DNA from: JAABTH01 sp964390725
GTDB lineage: Bacteria > Bacillota > Dethiobacteria > DTU022
NCBI GenBank assembly: GCA_964390725.1
Contig: CAYMIW010000039.1
Coordinates: forward strand, 1-28,373
DNA: 28,373 nucleotides
Reading direction: 5' to 3'
Shown here: positions 16,609 through 23,931 of the stretch, one piece after another
Numbering within the stretch: position 1 is the stretch's first letter
Layout of the letters: each line of letters opens with the position of its first letter
The notes under the pieces: model-generated
Seen by the model: only the letters and a program-made list of their open reading frames with translations
Databases searched by the model: none
What the model was told of the DNA's origin: nothing
Position numbers and translations under genes: made by a program

Positions 16609-16653
16609 GACATTTCCTCCTTTTCTTCAATATGGAGCAAGGCTGGTTCAGAC

Positions 16654-16684
16654 ATTATACCAGTAATTGACATGGTAAGTCAAT
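16654..16684 (-). promoter_or_regulatory. abrB promoter with overlapping inverted repeat
   Basis: On the minus strand, TTGACT (16683-16678) and TATAAT (16659-16654) are 18 bp apart, about 45 nt before the abrB start. A perfect inverted repeat, ATTGAC (16666-16671) and GTCAAT (16679-16684) with a 7-nt centre, covers the -35 box and spacer, a typical place for a repressor site. Bacillus AbrB represses its own gene, but which protein binds here is unknown. Confidence 0.72.
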
Positions 16685-16814
16685 AGGTATTTCCCCTTTA
16701 TACTCATCTTTACAAAAATATTACATGATTAAGAATACTATCCAATGGTGACAGTTTATCAAATATTTTGCAGGGCTGGCCACTCTGCCCGGAGCCTGTT
16801 CAATCGTTTATTCC

Positions 16815-16842
16815 TTGACAGTAAGGGCTGCTCTGATATAAT
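16815..16842 (+). promoter_or_regulatory. metG promoter
   Basis: A perfect TTGACA (16815-16820) and a perfect TATAAT (16837-16842) with a 16-bp spacer. Transcription would begin near 16849, leaving only about 30 nt of leader, so there is no room for a T-box or SAM riboswitch. Confidence 0.87.
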
Positions 16843-16877
16843 TACTTCATCATTTGCAGCACCGGGGAGGCCTGAAA

Positions 16878-18827
16878 GTGGCAATAAATAAAACGTTTTA
16901 TATAACAACACCAATATACTATCCGAGCAACAAGCTTCATGTAGGTAATTCATATACTACAGTAGCAGCGGATGCTATGGCCCGCTTTAAAAGATTAACC
17001 GGTTACGATGTCTGGTTTTTAACCGGAACAGATGAACATGGTCAAAAAATTCAGCGCCAGGCTGATGCATCGGGTAAGAAACCGCTTGAGTTTGTTGATG
17101 AAATTGTTGCCTGGATTAAAGAGCTGTGGCAAGACCTTGATATTGCCTACGATGATTTTATTAGAACAACAGAAGACAGGCACAAAGAAAAGGTTGCTGC
17201 AATCTTCACCAGATTTTATGAACAGGGTGATATATATAAAGGGAAGTATGAGGGCTGGTACTGTACACCCTGTGAAGCTTACTGGACGGAGCGCCAGCTG
17301 GAGGAAGGTAAATGCCCGGATTGTGGTCGCGATGTGGAATTGATTGCTGAAGAAGCATATTTTTTCAGAATGTCTAAATATGCCGATCGATTAATGGATC
17401 ATATTGAAAAATATCCCGAATTTATTCAACCTCCTTCGCGAAAGAATGAAATGATTAATAATTTTCTCAAGCCGGGCCTGGAAGATCTATGTGTTTCTAG
17501 GACCTCCTTCAAATGGGGGATTCCCGTACCTTTTGATCCTGACCATGTTATTTATGTCTGGCTTGATGCTCTCAGCAACTATATTACTGCCCTTGGCTAT
17601 GGAGAAAGCAACAGTAAGCTTGATAAATTCTGGCCGGCGGATGTTCAGCTGATTGGAAAAGATATCCTGAGATTTCATACCATCTACTGGCCGATCTTTC
17701 TGATGGCCCTGGATCTGCCTCTTCCCAAAACAGTATTTGGTCACGGTTGGCTGATGCTGCAGGATGGAAAAATGTCAAAATCAAAAGGCAATGTAGTTGA
17801 TCCCAGGGTATTAGCCGGTCGTTATGGATCGGATGCTTTGCGCTACTTTTTACTGCGTGAAATCCCCTTTGGCCAGGATGGTATCTTCAGCCTGGAAAAC
17901 TTTATTACCAGGATTAATACCGATTTGGCAAACGATTTGGGTAACCTGGTTAGCAGAACATTAACCATGGTTGAAAGATATTTTAACGGGATTCTCCCCG
18001 AACCTGCAGCTGAGCGAGAAAAAAGCGACAGTGAATTGATTGAGCTGGCTTTTGAAACTCCGGGTTCAGTACAGGCCTACATGGATCAATTAAAAACCAG
18101 TGATGCCCTGGCTGAGTTATGGAAGCTTGTTCGCCGCAGCAATAAATATATTGATGAGAATATGCCCTGGCAGCTGGCCAAAGATCCGGCAGGGGAGAAA
18201 CGTCTTGGTACGGTATTATATAACCTTATTGAAAGTATACGTTTTATTTCTGTTATGCTGCAGCCCTTTATGCCGCGCTCTCCCCGGCTAATCTGGGAAC
18301 AGCTTAACCTGGATGGCCAGGATAGCTTAAAGGAATGGGGGAGTCTTTCGAACTGGGGAGCCATGAAGCCGGGTTTGATAATAAGCAGGGGTGAAGATCT
18401 CTTCCCCCGTTTAAACCTGCAGGCTGAGATCAGGGAAATGCAGGGCAGCCAGCTTCCCACCGGTGAAAAAACCGAGGAACAGGCTGAAGAGGCAGATGAT
18501 TTGATCAAACTGGAGCAATTCCAGCAGGTTGACTTACGGGTTGCGGAAATTATCAAGGCTGAAAGAATACCGAAATCAGACAAGCTGCTCAAGATTGAGG
18601 TAAGCCTCGGTGATGATGAACATAGGCAGGTTGTTGCCGGTATCGCAGAGCATTACGAGCCGGAACAGCTAACCGGGAAAAAAGTTTTATTTGTAGCTAA
18701 CCTGAAGCCGGTTAAGCTGCGCGGTGTTTTGTCCCAGGGGATGCTCCTGGCAGCAACATCGGCAGATGGTACCCTTTCCCTGACCGCCCTTGATCGTGAT
18801 ATGCCGGCAGGAAGCAGGATTAGTTAG
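16878..18827 (+). CDS. metG: Methionine--tRNA ligase
   Basis: About 649 residues. It charges tRNA-Met with methionine using ATP. A Rossmann catalytic core begins FYITTPIYYPSNKLHVGNSY, where HVGN is the HIGH motif; a zinc knuckle CTPC...CPDC lies about 120-150; the KMSKS loop is in GKMSKSKGNVVDP; a helical anticodon domain follows; and a C-terminal OB-fold tRNA-binding domain occupies the last 110 residues (VDLRVAEIIKAERIPKSDKLLKIEV). The GTG at 16878 is chosen because GGGGAGG lies 7 nt upstream and homologues begin just before FYITTPIYY. An in-frame TTG at 16854 lies almost at the predicted transcription start. tatD follows directly. Confidence 0.97.
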   Translation: MAINKTFYITTPIYYPSNKLHVGNSYTTVAADAMARFKRLTGYDVWFLTGTDEHGQKIQRQADASGKKPLEFVDEIVAWIKELWQDLDIAYDDFIRTTEDRHKEKVAAIFTRFYEQGDIYKGKYEGWYCTPCEAYWTERQLEEGKCPDCGRDVELIAEEAYFFRMSKYADRLMDHIEKYPEFIQPPSRKNEMINNFLKPGLEDLCVSRTSFKWGIPVPFDPDHVIYVWLDALSNYITALGYGESNSKLDKFWPADVQLIGKDILRFHTIYWPIFLMALDLPLPKTVFGHGWLMLQDGKMSKSKGNVVDPRVLAGRYGSDALRYFLLREIPFGQDGIFSLENFITRINTDLANDLGNLVSRTLTMVERYFNGILPEPAAEREKSDSELIELAFETPGSVQAYMDQLKTSDALAELWKLVRRSNKYIDENMPWQLAKDPAGEKRLGTVLYNLIESIRFISVMLQPFMPRSPRLIWEQLNLDGQDSLKEWGSLSNWGAMKPGLIISRGEDLFPRLNLQAEIREMQGSQLPTGEKTEEQAEEADDLIKLEQFQQVDLRVAEIIKAERIPKSDKLLKIEVSLGDDEHRQVVAGIAEHYEPEQLTGKKVLFVANLKPVKLRGVLSQGMLLAATSADGTLSLTALDRDMPAGSRIS

Positions 18828-19619
18828 ATGAGCGTACTTGTAGATACACATGCACATATAGATTTTCCTCAGTATCGCCGTGATTTTGAGGAAATGCTGG
18901 AGCGAGCCAGGGCTGCCGGTGTTGCTGCAATTGTTAATGCAGCCGCCGACGAAAAAAGCTCAAAACGTTCTATTGAATTAAGCCTGAAATATCCCTGGAT
19001 TAGTGCCTCCGTAGGCATCCATCCCCATAGCGCTGCCAAGGTTGCCAATGGTTGGCTGAAACGCCTGGAAAAGCTGGCTTACGGTGAAACAGTACTGGCG
19101 GTAGGAGAGATCGGCTTGGATTTCTACCGCAACCTTTCCCCCCGCGGGGAACAGGAACAGGTTTTTCGTGAGCAGCTGCGCCTGGCCTGCCGTGTTGATA
19201 AACCCGTTATAATTCACAGTCGGGAAGCTAACCGGGAGACATTGCAGGTTCTCAGGGATGAGGATTTGCCGTCGTCGGCGGGGGTTATGCACTGTTTTGC
19301 AGGCAATCTTGAAGAAATGGAAGCTTTTCTTGACCTCGGTTTTTACATTTCTATCGCCGGGCCGGTAACCTATCCGCGTTCCCAGCAGCTGCGTGACCTG
19401 TTAAAGCATATACCATCGAACCGGCTGCTCCTGGAAACAGATGCTCCTTACCTGCCTCCCCAGGCTTACCGCAGTGAGCGAAATGAACCTGCTTATATCA
19501 AGCTTACCTATGACAGGGTGGCACTGGAGCTTAATATTGACCTGGATGATTTATCTCGCCAGGTTTATCTTAATGCAGTGCGCCTGTTTTCCGATAGCCT
19601 GGTTGACAGGGCGGACTAA
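18828..19619 (+). CDS. tatD: TatD family metal-dependent DNase/hydrolase
   Basis: A 263-residue TIM-barrel metallohydrolase. Metal ligands are visible: H8 and H10 (DTHAHID), E94 (VGEIGLDFYR), H130 (PVIIHSREA), H155 (MHCFAGN) and D205 (LLETDAPYLPP). Family members are 3'-5' exonucleases or deaminase/deacylase-like enzymes. The gene abuts metG (ATG directly after the metG stop), the same arrangement as metS-yabD in Bacillus, and it ends the transcript at a strong terminator. The next two genes of the Bacillus order, yabE and rnmV, are missing here. Confidence 0.95.
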   Translation: MSVLVDTHAHIDFPQYRRDFEEMLERARAAGVAAIVNAAADEKSSKRSIELSLKYPWISASVGIHPHSAAKVANGWLKRLEKLAYGETVLAVGEIGLDFYRNLSPRGEQEQVFREQLRLACRVDKPVIIHSREANRETLQVLRDEDLPSSAGVMHCFAGNLEEMEAFLDLGFYISIAGPVTYPRSQQLRDLLKHIPSNRLLLETDAPYLPPQAYRSERNEPAYIKLTYDRVALELNIDLDDLSRQVYLNAVRLFSDSLVDRAD

Positions 19620-19644
19620 CCGAAAATTTGCAAATAAAATAATG

Positions 19645-19680
19645 GGCGCTACCCTGTTCAGGGATAGCGCCTTTTTGTTT
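19645..19680 (+). terminator. Rho-independent terminator after tatD
   Basis: GGCGCTA (19645-19651) pairs with TAGCGCC (19665-19671), with further inner pairing CCTG/CAGG, followed by TTTTTGTTT. It lies 25 nt after the tatD stop. Confidence 0.9.
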
Positions 19681-19740
19681 GATTCATGGTAAATATTATA
19701 TTAGTTAAGATAAACGGTTATGAATTACTGCCGGGATTGT

Positions 19741-20067
19741 TTAACCAAGCAGGCTCTGTAATTTCATAGCCAGTGACATATCGCCTTTTACTTTTAACTT
19801 TCCAGCCATGAAAGCTGAAGTTGCGTTAAGTTTTCCATCAAGCATTGATTCAAAATCTTCTGCTGACATCGTGATGGTGATATTGGGGTTATCGTGTGCT
19901 CCTTCAACCAAATTAGCTTTACCATCGTCAACGGCAGCATGGAAAACACCACCGTTATCACCGGAAAGATCAAACTGGTATACTGCAGTTACGCCCTTCA
20001 GTTTTGCCGGATCTGCTGCCTCTATCTTTTTGTTGAGACTATCAAGAAGAGTTTTTAAATCAGCCAT
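19741..20067 (-). CDS. SCP2 sterol-binding domain protein
   Basis: A 108-residue stand-alone SCP2 domain. It shows the pattern of the fold: an N-terminal amphipathic helix (LKTLLDSLNKKIEAAD), strands around VTAVYQFDLSG and GVFHAAVDDGKANLVEG, then ITITMSAEDFESMLDGKLNATSAFMAGKLKVKGDMSLAMKLQSLL. This last stretch, with its GKLKVKGD turn, is the family hallmark. SCP2 domains hold lipids or other hydrophobic ligands; the bacterial role is not defined. A GGAGG site lies 11 nt before the ATG. It is a single minus-strand gene between tatD and rsmA. Confidence 0.92.
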   Translation of the reverse strand: MADLKTLLDSLNKKIEAADPAKLKGVTAVYQFDLSGDNGGVFHAAVDDGKANLVEGAHDNPNITITMSAEDFESMLDGKLNATSAFMAGKLKVKGDMSLAMKLQSLLG

Positions 20068-20182
20068 TTGAAAATACGCCTCCTTAAAATTTTTAAGCTA
20101 ACAGTCGGGATAGCTACGGCCAGGAATGCAGCCCTCCTTTCCAGGTGCGAAATGCTTAACCAGGTGAATTATTACTATTGTA
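20068..20182 (-). promoter_or_regulatory. Long structured leader of the SCP2 gene
   Basis: The predicted transcript start near 20182 leaves about 115 nt of leader. It is G/C-richer than its flanks and contains possible short stems (for example AGCTA with TAGCT just before the ribosome-binding site at about 20080-20115). It does not match any riboswitch consensus I know well. Confidence 0.35.
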
Positions 20183-20188
20183 AAATAT

Positions 20189-20217
20189 ATTATAAAGCAT
20201 AACTGTTGATTTGTCAT
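20189..20217 (-). promoter_or_regulatory. Promoter of the SCP2 gene
   Basis: On the minus strand ATGACA (20217-20212) and TATAAT (20194-20189) are 17 bp apart, five of six and six of six matches to the SigA consensus. Confidence 0.72.
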
Positions 20218-20275
20218 TAAATATTTGTGATTACTCAGTCTAGATTAAATATTTGTTTCATTATTCCTGCCAGGT

Positions 20276-20303
20276 TTGACCGGATCTGCCGGTCGGATAT
20301 AAA
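20276..20303 (+). promoter_or_regulatory. rsmA promoter with inverted repeat in the spacer
   Basis: TTGACC (20276-20281), a 16-bp spacer and TATAAA (20298-20303). GACCGG (20278-20283) and CCGGTC (20289-20294) form a perfect inverted repeat around ATCTG, spanning the -35 end and the spacer, so it may be an operator. Confidence 0.65.
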
Positions 20304-20347
20304 ATAAAGAGCAGATTGGAACAATTTACAGGGAAGATGGTGGGCTG

Positions 20348-21220
20348 ATGAAAGAGATTCCCAATCTGACTTCACCACGGGTAATCAGGGAGCTCTTGAC
20401 GAGCTATGGCATAAAGCCTCAGAAGCAGTGGGGGCAAAACTTCCTCATTGACGGTAATATAGTGCGCAAAATCTCTGCTGCCCTGGCTGTTAAAGAAGGT
20501 GACCGGGTAATTGAAATAGGTCCCGGGGCTGGAGCCCTGACCACGGCTTTTGCCCTGCAGAAGGCGGAATTGCTGGTTGTCGAAATTGATCGTGGATTAG
20601 TCGAAATGCTTATTAATGTTCTGCAGCCTTACCCAAATGTGCGGATCATCAATGAAGATGCGCTGAATATAAAATGGAGCAGCCTGCTTAACAGCGAATT
20701 TGGTCACAGCAATGCAGTAAAACTTGTATCAAACCTGCCCTATGTAATTTCAGGTCCATTTATGCATAATTTATTTAATGAGGCCTTTCCGTTTGAGAGC
20801 GCTGTGATAATGTTTCAAAAAGAAGTGGCCCACCGGCTCGCTGCTGGGCCGGGTGATAAAAATTACAGTGCTCTGTCAGTTTTATGCGGGTATTATTGTC
20901 GCAGCGAAATATTATTTGAAGTGGCCAGCAGTGTCTTCTGGCCCCGTCCGAAAATTGGTTCGGCTGTTATACGGTTAACACCAAAAGAGCCGCTCCTGGA
21001 ACGAAACTTAGAAAGTCATTTTCGGAGCCTGGCCAGGGGGTTGTTTATGCAGCGGCGGAAAACTATTCTCAACAATCTTGCCAATTACATGCAAAATAGA
21101 CGTGATGCTGCCGCTCGGGTGCTTGCATCTGCCGGCATTAAAACCTCGGAACGACCGGAAAATTTAAGTGTTGAACAATTTGCATTGTTAGCTGGAATCA
21201 CATATAATTACGATAAATAA
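20348..21220 (+). CDS. rsmA: 16S rRNA dimethyladenosine transferase (KsgA)
   Basis: A 290-residue SAM-dependent enzyme that dimethylates two adjacent adenosines in the 3' helix of 16S rRNA during small-subunit maturation. Motifs: QKQWGQNFLID at about 25-35, SAM-binding EIGPGAG (57-63), VEID, the catalytic NLPY (129-132) and the C-terminal helical domain FFRSLARG-like stretch SHFRSLARGLFMQRRKT. The ribosome-binding site is weak (GGTGGG 3 nt before the ATG). It stands after its own promoter and is followed on the same strand by the YkuK-like gene after 25 nt. In Bacillus the upstream neighbour is rnmV, which is absent here. Confidence 0.96.
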   Translation: MKEIPNLTSPRVIRELLTSYGIKPQKQWGQNFLIDGNIVRKISAALAVKEGDRVIEIGPGAGALTTAFALQKAELLVVEIDRGLVEMLINVLQPYPNVRIINEDALNIKWSSLLNSEFGHSNAVKLVSNLPYVISGPFMHNLFNEAFPFESAVIMFQKEVAHRLAAGPGDKNYSALSVLCGYYCRSEILFEVASSVFWPRPKIGSAVIRLTPKEPLLERNLESHFRSLARGLFMQRRKTILNNLANYMQNRRDAAARVLASAGIKTSERPENLSVEQFALLAGITYNYDK

Positions 21221-21245
21221 CTTCTTCTGAAAGGTCGCAAACCTG

Positions 21246-21722
21246 ATGTATTTTACCAGCCCATCCATGGGGCAGATTAGTTTTCAGGAAATGTTTGATG
21301 ACCTGGTCGGTTTTACCAACAAACACCCCGACGATTCTTACAAGTTGATTATTGGCACAGACTCACAATCTTTTCTTAATGATTGTGTTATTTTTGTAAC
21401 TGCTGTTGTTGTGCACCGCATCGGCAAGGGTGGGCGTTTTTACTATCACAAGCAAAAAACGCGCTACATGGAAAGCCTGCGCCAGCGTATATACTATGAA
21501 ACCTTTCTCAGCCTGGAGGTTGCCACCCGTGTTACAGAACAGCTGGCTCAAAATGGTGAAAATAAGCTTAATGTTGAAATACACCTCGATGTAGGAGAAA
21601 AAGGCGAAACCAGGAATATTATTAAAGAGGTTGTTGGAATGGTCATTGGGAGCGGTTACCAGGCTTTTATTAAACCTGATTCGTTTGGAGCAACAACTGT
21701 TGCCGATCGCTTTACAAAATAA
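21246..21722 (+). CDS. ykuK: YkuK family (DUF458) RNase H-like protein
   Basis: A 158-residue protein. The N-terminal YFTSPSMGQISFQEMF, then YKLIIGTDSQSF, HKQKTRYMESLRQRIYYET and the C-terminal IHLDVGEKGETRNIIKEVVGMVIGSGYQAFIKPDSFGATTVAD are the conserved blocks of this family. It is annotated as RNase H-like because of spaced acidic residues (D in GTDSQ, D in LDVG). No biochemical role is established. It sits where Bacillus has yabG, between rsmA and veg, and probably shares the rsmA transcript. Confidence 0.9.
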   Translation: MYFTSPSMGQISFQEMFDDLVGFTNKHPDDSYKLIIGTDSQSFLNDCVIFVTAVVVHRIGKGGRFYYHKQKTRYMESLRQRIYYETFLSLEVATRVTEQLAQNGENKLNVEIHLDVGEKGETRNIIKEVVGMVIGSGYQAFIKPDSFGATTVADRFTK

Positions 21723-21771
21723 CCTTGTATTAAACCATATGGCCTATCATCTTCGATTACTGCCTTAAATC

Positions 21772-21811
21772 TCGCCATATCTTGACATAATGGCGAATAT
21801 TGTGATATACT
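21772..21811 (+). promoter_or_regulatory. veg promoter flanked by an inverted repeat
   Basis: TTGACA (21782-21787), an 18-bp spacer and TATACT (21806-21811). TCGCCAT (21772-21778) and ATGGCGA (21790-21796) form a perfect 7-bp inverted repeat bracketing the -35 box. In Bacillus veg is driven by a very strong promoter; the operator-like repeat seen here is an addition I do not recognise. Confidence 0.75.
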
Positions 21812-21842
21812 TATATTTAGAATAAATATAAGGTGGTTTTAA

Positions 21843-22109
21843 ATGGTGGCCAAAGACGTCCTATTTGAAATCCGCAAGAAGCTTGAGTCACATCTGGGCG
21901 AAAAAATAAAGCTGCGGGCAAACCGCGGCAGGCGAAAGACCTTTGAAAAAGAAGGAGTGTTGGAAAGTATATATCCTTCGATATTTATAGTCAGGGTAGA
22001 TGAGAATAATTATTTTCAGAGGCTTTCATTTAGTTATGCCGATGTTTTAACTGAGACAGTTGAGTTAAGTTTCAAAGAAGGAGAGCTTCGTCGCACGGTA
22101 GGTCTCTGA
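21843..22109 (+). CDS. veg: Veg family protein
   Basis: An 88-residue small basic protein: KDVLFEIRKKLESHLGEKIKLRANRGRRKTFEKEGVLESIYPSIFIV is the hallmark of Veg. In Bacillus subtilis Veg is abundant and stimulates biofilm formation by antagonising SinR; it also affects spore germination. The molecular function is unknown. ATG start with an AAGGTGG ribosome-binding site. It stands alone between a strong promoter and a terminator, and its place after rsmA fits the conserved order. Confidence 0.94.
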   Translation: MVAKDVLFEIRKKLESHLGEKIKLRANRGRRKTFEKEGVLESIYPSIFIVRVDENNYFQRLSFSYADVLTETVELSFKEGELRRTVGL

Positions 22110-22174
22110 TGATGATTGCCTGAAAGTGGTTTTGCCCATTTATTAGTAAAAGAAATGCCATACTAAATGCTGTC

Positions 22175-22209
22175 TAAGCCCGGTCTTATGATCGGGCTTA
22201 TTTTTATTT
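22175..22209 (+). terminator. Rho-independent terminator after veg
   Basis: TAAGCCCGGTC (22175-22185) and GATCGGGCTTA (22190-22200) pair around TTAT with one G-T pair, followed by TTTTTATTT. It closes the veg transcript. Confidence 0.92.
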
Positions 22210-22212
22210 GGA

Positions 22213-22241
22213 GTTACAGTAAGCAGCCTTTTTGGTATACT
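22213..22241 (+). promoter_or_regulatory. Promoter of the nicotinamide-salvage operon
   Basis: GTTACA (22213-22218) and TATACT (22236-22241) are 17 bp apart, and a TGn extension (TTGGTATACT) precedes the -10 box. Transcription would start near 22248. Confidence 0.65.
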
Positions 22242-22249
22242 TCATAATA

Positions 22250-22329
22250 CAGAGAGGGGCATTCTCCGGCGGTGGAAGGATTGCCGCTATTTATGTAGAA
22301 TAGCCAAACAAACAGCGATTACCGGTAAT
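22250..22329 (+). promoter_or_regulatory. Hairpin-rich leader and 12-bp palindrome before the nicotinamidase gene
   Basis: The leader holds several possible stems: GAGA with TCTC near 22250-22265, CGGC with GCCG around 22267-22286, and GCTATT (22286-22291) with AATAGC (22299-22304) around a 7-nt loop. A perfect palindrome ATTACCGGTAAT (22318-22329) follows just before the AAGGGGG ribosome-binding site. The region could hold an operator or an RNA control element responding to NAD precursors. It matches no riboswitch that I recognise. Confidence 0.45.
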
Positions 22330-22344
22330 AAAGGGGGTTTTACG

Positions 22345-22860
22345 ATGAAAGCCTTGCTGGTTATTGATATGCTGGCAGATTTCATAGAGCCGGATGGAGC
22401 CTTGTATATAGGGCCTGCTGCAGAACAACTTGTCCCGCCTGTAATGGAAAGACTTGAATGTTATCGACAGCAGAGCCTTCCGGTTATTTATATATGTGAT
22501 CGTCATCATGCTGATGACCATGAGTTTGCCATGTTCCCTCCGCATGCCCTTGAAGATGACCGCGGCAGCAAGGTTATTGATCAGCTTAAACCGTTGAAGG
22601 GTGAGAAGGTTATCTATAAAAGGCGGTTCAGCGCTTTTTTCGGAACTGACCTTGACTTAACCCTTAGGGAAATGAATATTGATGAAGTAGAACTGGCCGG
22701 CTGTGTAACAAATATATGTATACTATATACTGCTGCTGATGCAAGAATGCTAAACTATGCAGTTACTGTGACAGAGAAAGCGGTTAATGGTTTTGATCCG
22801 GAGGCTCATCGTTTTGCCTTGCAGGAAATGCAAAAAACACTGGGAGTAAATATTATCTAG
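22345..22860 (+). CDS. Isochorismatase-like cysteine hydrolase, probable nicotinamidase
   Basis: A 171-residue enzyme of the isochorismatase/nicotinamidase superfamily. The catalytic triad is visible: D8 in LVIDMLADF, K92 in VIYKRRFSAF and C125 in AGCVTNICILYTAAD. D52, H54 and H59 in CDRHHADDHEF match the metal-binding DxH...H pattern of nicotinamidases. The reaction inferred is nicotinamide to nicotinate plus ammonia. The downstream neighbour, 16 nt away, makes nicotinate mononucleotide, which strongly supports this substrate. Other cysteine hydrolases cannot be excluded by sequence alone. AAGGGGG ribosome-binding site before the ATG. Confidence 0.9.
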   Translation: MKALLVIDMLADFIEPDGALYIGPAAEQLVPPVMERLECYRQQSLPVIYICDRHHADDHEFAMFPPHALEDDRGSKVIDQLKPLKGEKVIYKRRFSAFFGTDLDLTLREMNIDEVELAGCVTNICILYTAADARMLNYAVTVTEKAVNGFDPEAHRFALQEMQKTLGVNII

Positions 22861-22876
22861 AACCTGGAGGAATCAG

Positions 22877-23917
22877 ATGAAAAAACAAAAATTTGTTACG
22901 CTGAAGGAAGTCGGCGAGCTTAATATTAACCCGGAAGGTCGTTTCTTTTCAGCAACAGGAGCAGAAATTGAACAAGGGTTAACCAGTGATATCTATTTTG
23001 TCAGAACCCGGGACCTTCTTGGTTCGATTCAGCTTGCCGATACTGTAGTTACAGCAGATATATTTTCATCCGGCCCGGGAATACTTGCGGGAGTGGACGA
23101 AACCCTTTATTTGTTACGTAATAGCGATCTGGAAATATGGGCCTTGTCCGAAGGTGATAGTATAGACTCAAAAGAGGTTGTCCTGCGGATTAAAGGTCGT
23201 TATGGTGATTTTGGAATTTATGAAACAGCTCTGCTTGGTATTCTATCCAGTTCGAGTGGTTGGGCGACCGCTGCCAGGAAATGCAAGGAGGCTGCCGGGA
23301 ATCGTAAGGTAATCAGTTATGGAGCCAGGCATCTGCATCCTGCAGTTGCCCCGGTTATGGAGCGGGCTGCGGTTATTGGAGGAGCAGATGACTGCAGTTG
23401 CATTCTTGGAGCACTTCTAATGGGCCGTGCCCCGGTTGGCACAGTACCGCATGCGGCATTTTTGATTGTTGGCGATACGGTTGAACTGGCCAGGGCTTAT
23501 GACGAATTTGTTCCCCAGGATGCCCCGCGTATTATTCTTGTTGACACATTTAAAGATGAGGCTGAAGAAGCGCTAAGGGTTGCTACCGCCCTGGGCGAAA
23601 AATTGTCCGGTATCCGTCTTGACACGCCGGGAGAGCGGGGTGGGGTTACACCAGGCTTGGTCCGGGAAGTAAGAGCACGTTTAGACCAGGCCGGATTTAA
23701 TCACGTCCAGATTATAGTGTCGGGAGGCTTGGATGTTGAGAGGATTGTTTTGCTGGCCGAGGCGGGAGCTGATATATTTGGCGTGGGTAGTTACATTTCG
23801 AGAGCACCGGCTATTGATATGACAATGGATTTGAAAGAGGTAAACGGCAAAGCGATTGCCAAGAGAGGCCGAATTCCCGGTATTACTAAAAATGAACGAT
23901 TGAATAAAGTCAATTGA
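22877..23917 (+). CDS. pncB: Nicotinate phosphoribosyltransferase
   Basis: A 346-residue enzyme of the short NAPRTase type related to quinolinate phosphoribosyltransferase and found in archaea and many Clostridia. It joins nicotinate and PRPP to give nicotinate mononucleotide. Visible: SSGPGILAGVDETLYLL in the N-terminal domain, ISYGARHLHPAVAPVME, the APVGTVPHAAFLIVGD segment, ILVDTFKDE, and the barrel motifs IRLDTPG and VSGGLDVERI with AGADIFGVGSYIS. GGAGG ribosome-binding site. It forms a two-gene NAD salvage unit with the upstream nicotinamidase-like gene and overlaps the region before ispE, so ispE may be co-transcribed. Confidence 0.92.
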   Translation: MKKQKFVTLKEVGELNINPEGRFFSATGAEIEQGLTSDIYFVRTRDLLGSIQLADTVVTADIFSSGPGILAGVDETLYLLRNSDLEIWALSEGDSIDSKEVVLRIKGRYGDFGIYETALLGILSSSSGWATAARKCKEAAGNRKVISYGARHLHPAVAPVMERAAVIGGADDCSCILGALLMGRAPVGTVPHAAFLIVGDTVELARAYDEFVPQDAPRIILVDTFKDEAEEALRVATALGEKLSGIRLDTPGERGGVTPGLVREVRARLDQAGFNHVQIIVSGGLDVERIVLLAEAGADIFGVGSYISRAPAIDMTMDLKEVNGKAIAKRGRIPGITKNERLNKVN

Positions 23918-23931
23918 GCATGGAGAAACTG

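Noticed and set aside
16611..16684. T-box or SAM riboswitch before metG
   Set aside because: The consensus promoter leaves only about 30 nt of leader and no T-box sequence is present.
16854..16877. Extension of MetG to an upstream TTG
   Set aside because: The TTG lies almost at the predicted transcription start, whereas GTG 16878 has GGGGAGG at the right distance.
18086..18592. 168-residue minus-strand frame inside metG
   Set aside because: It is antisense to the tRNA-binding end of MetG, with low-complexity serine-rich composition.
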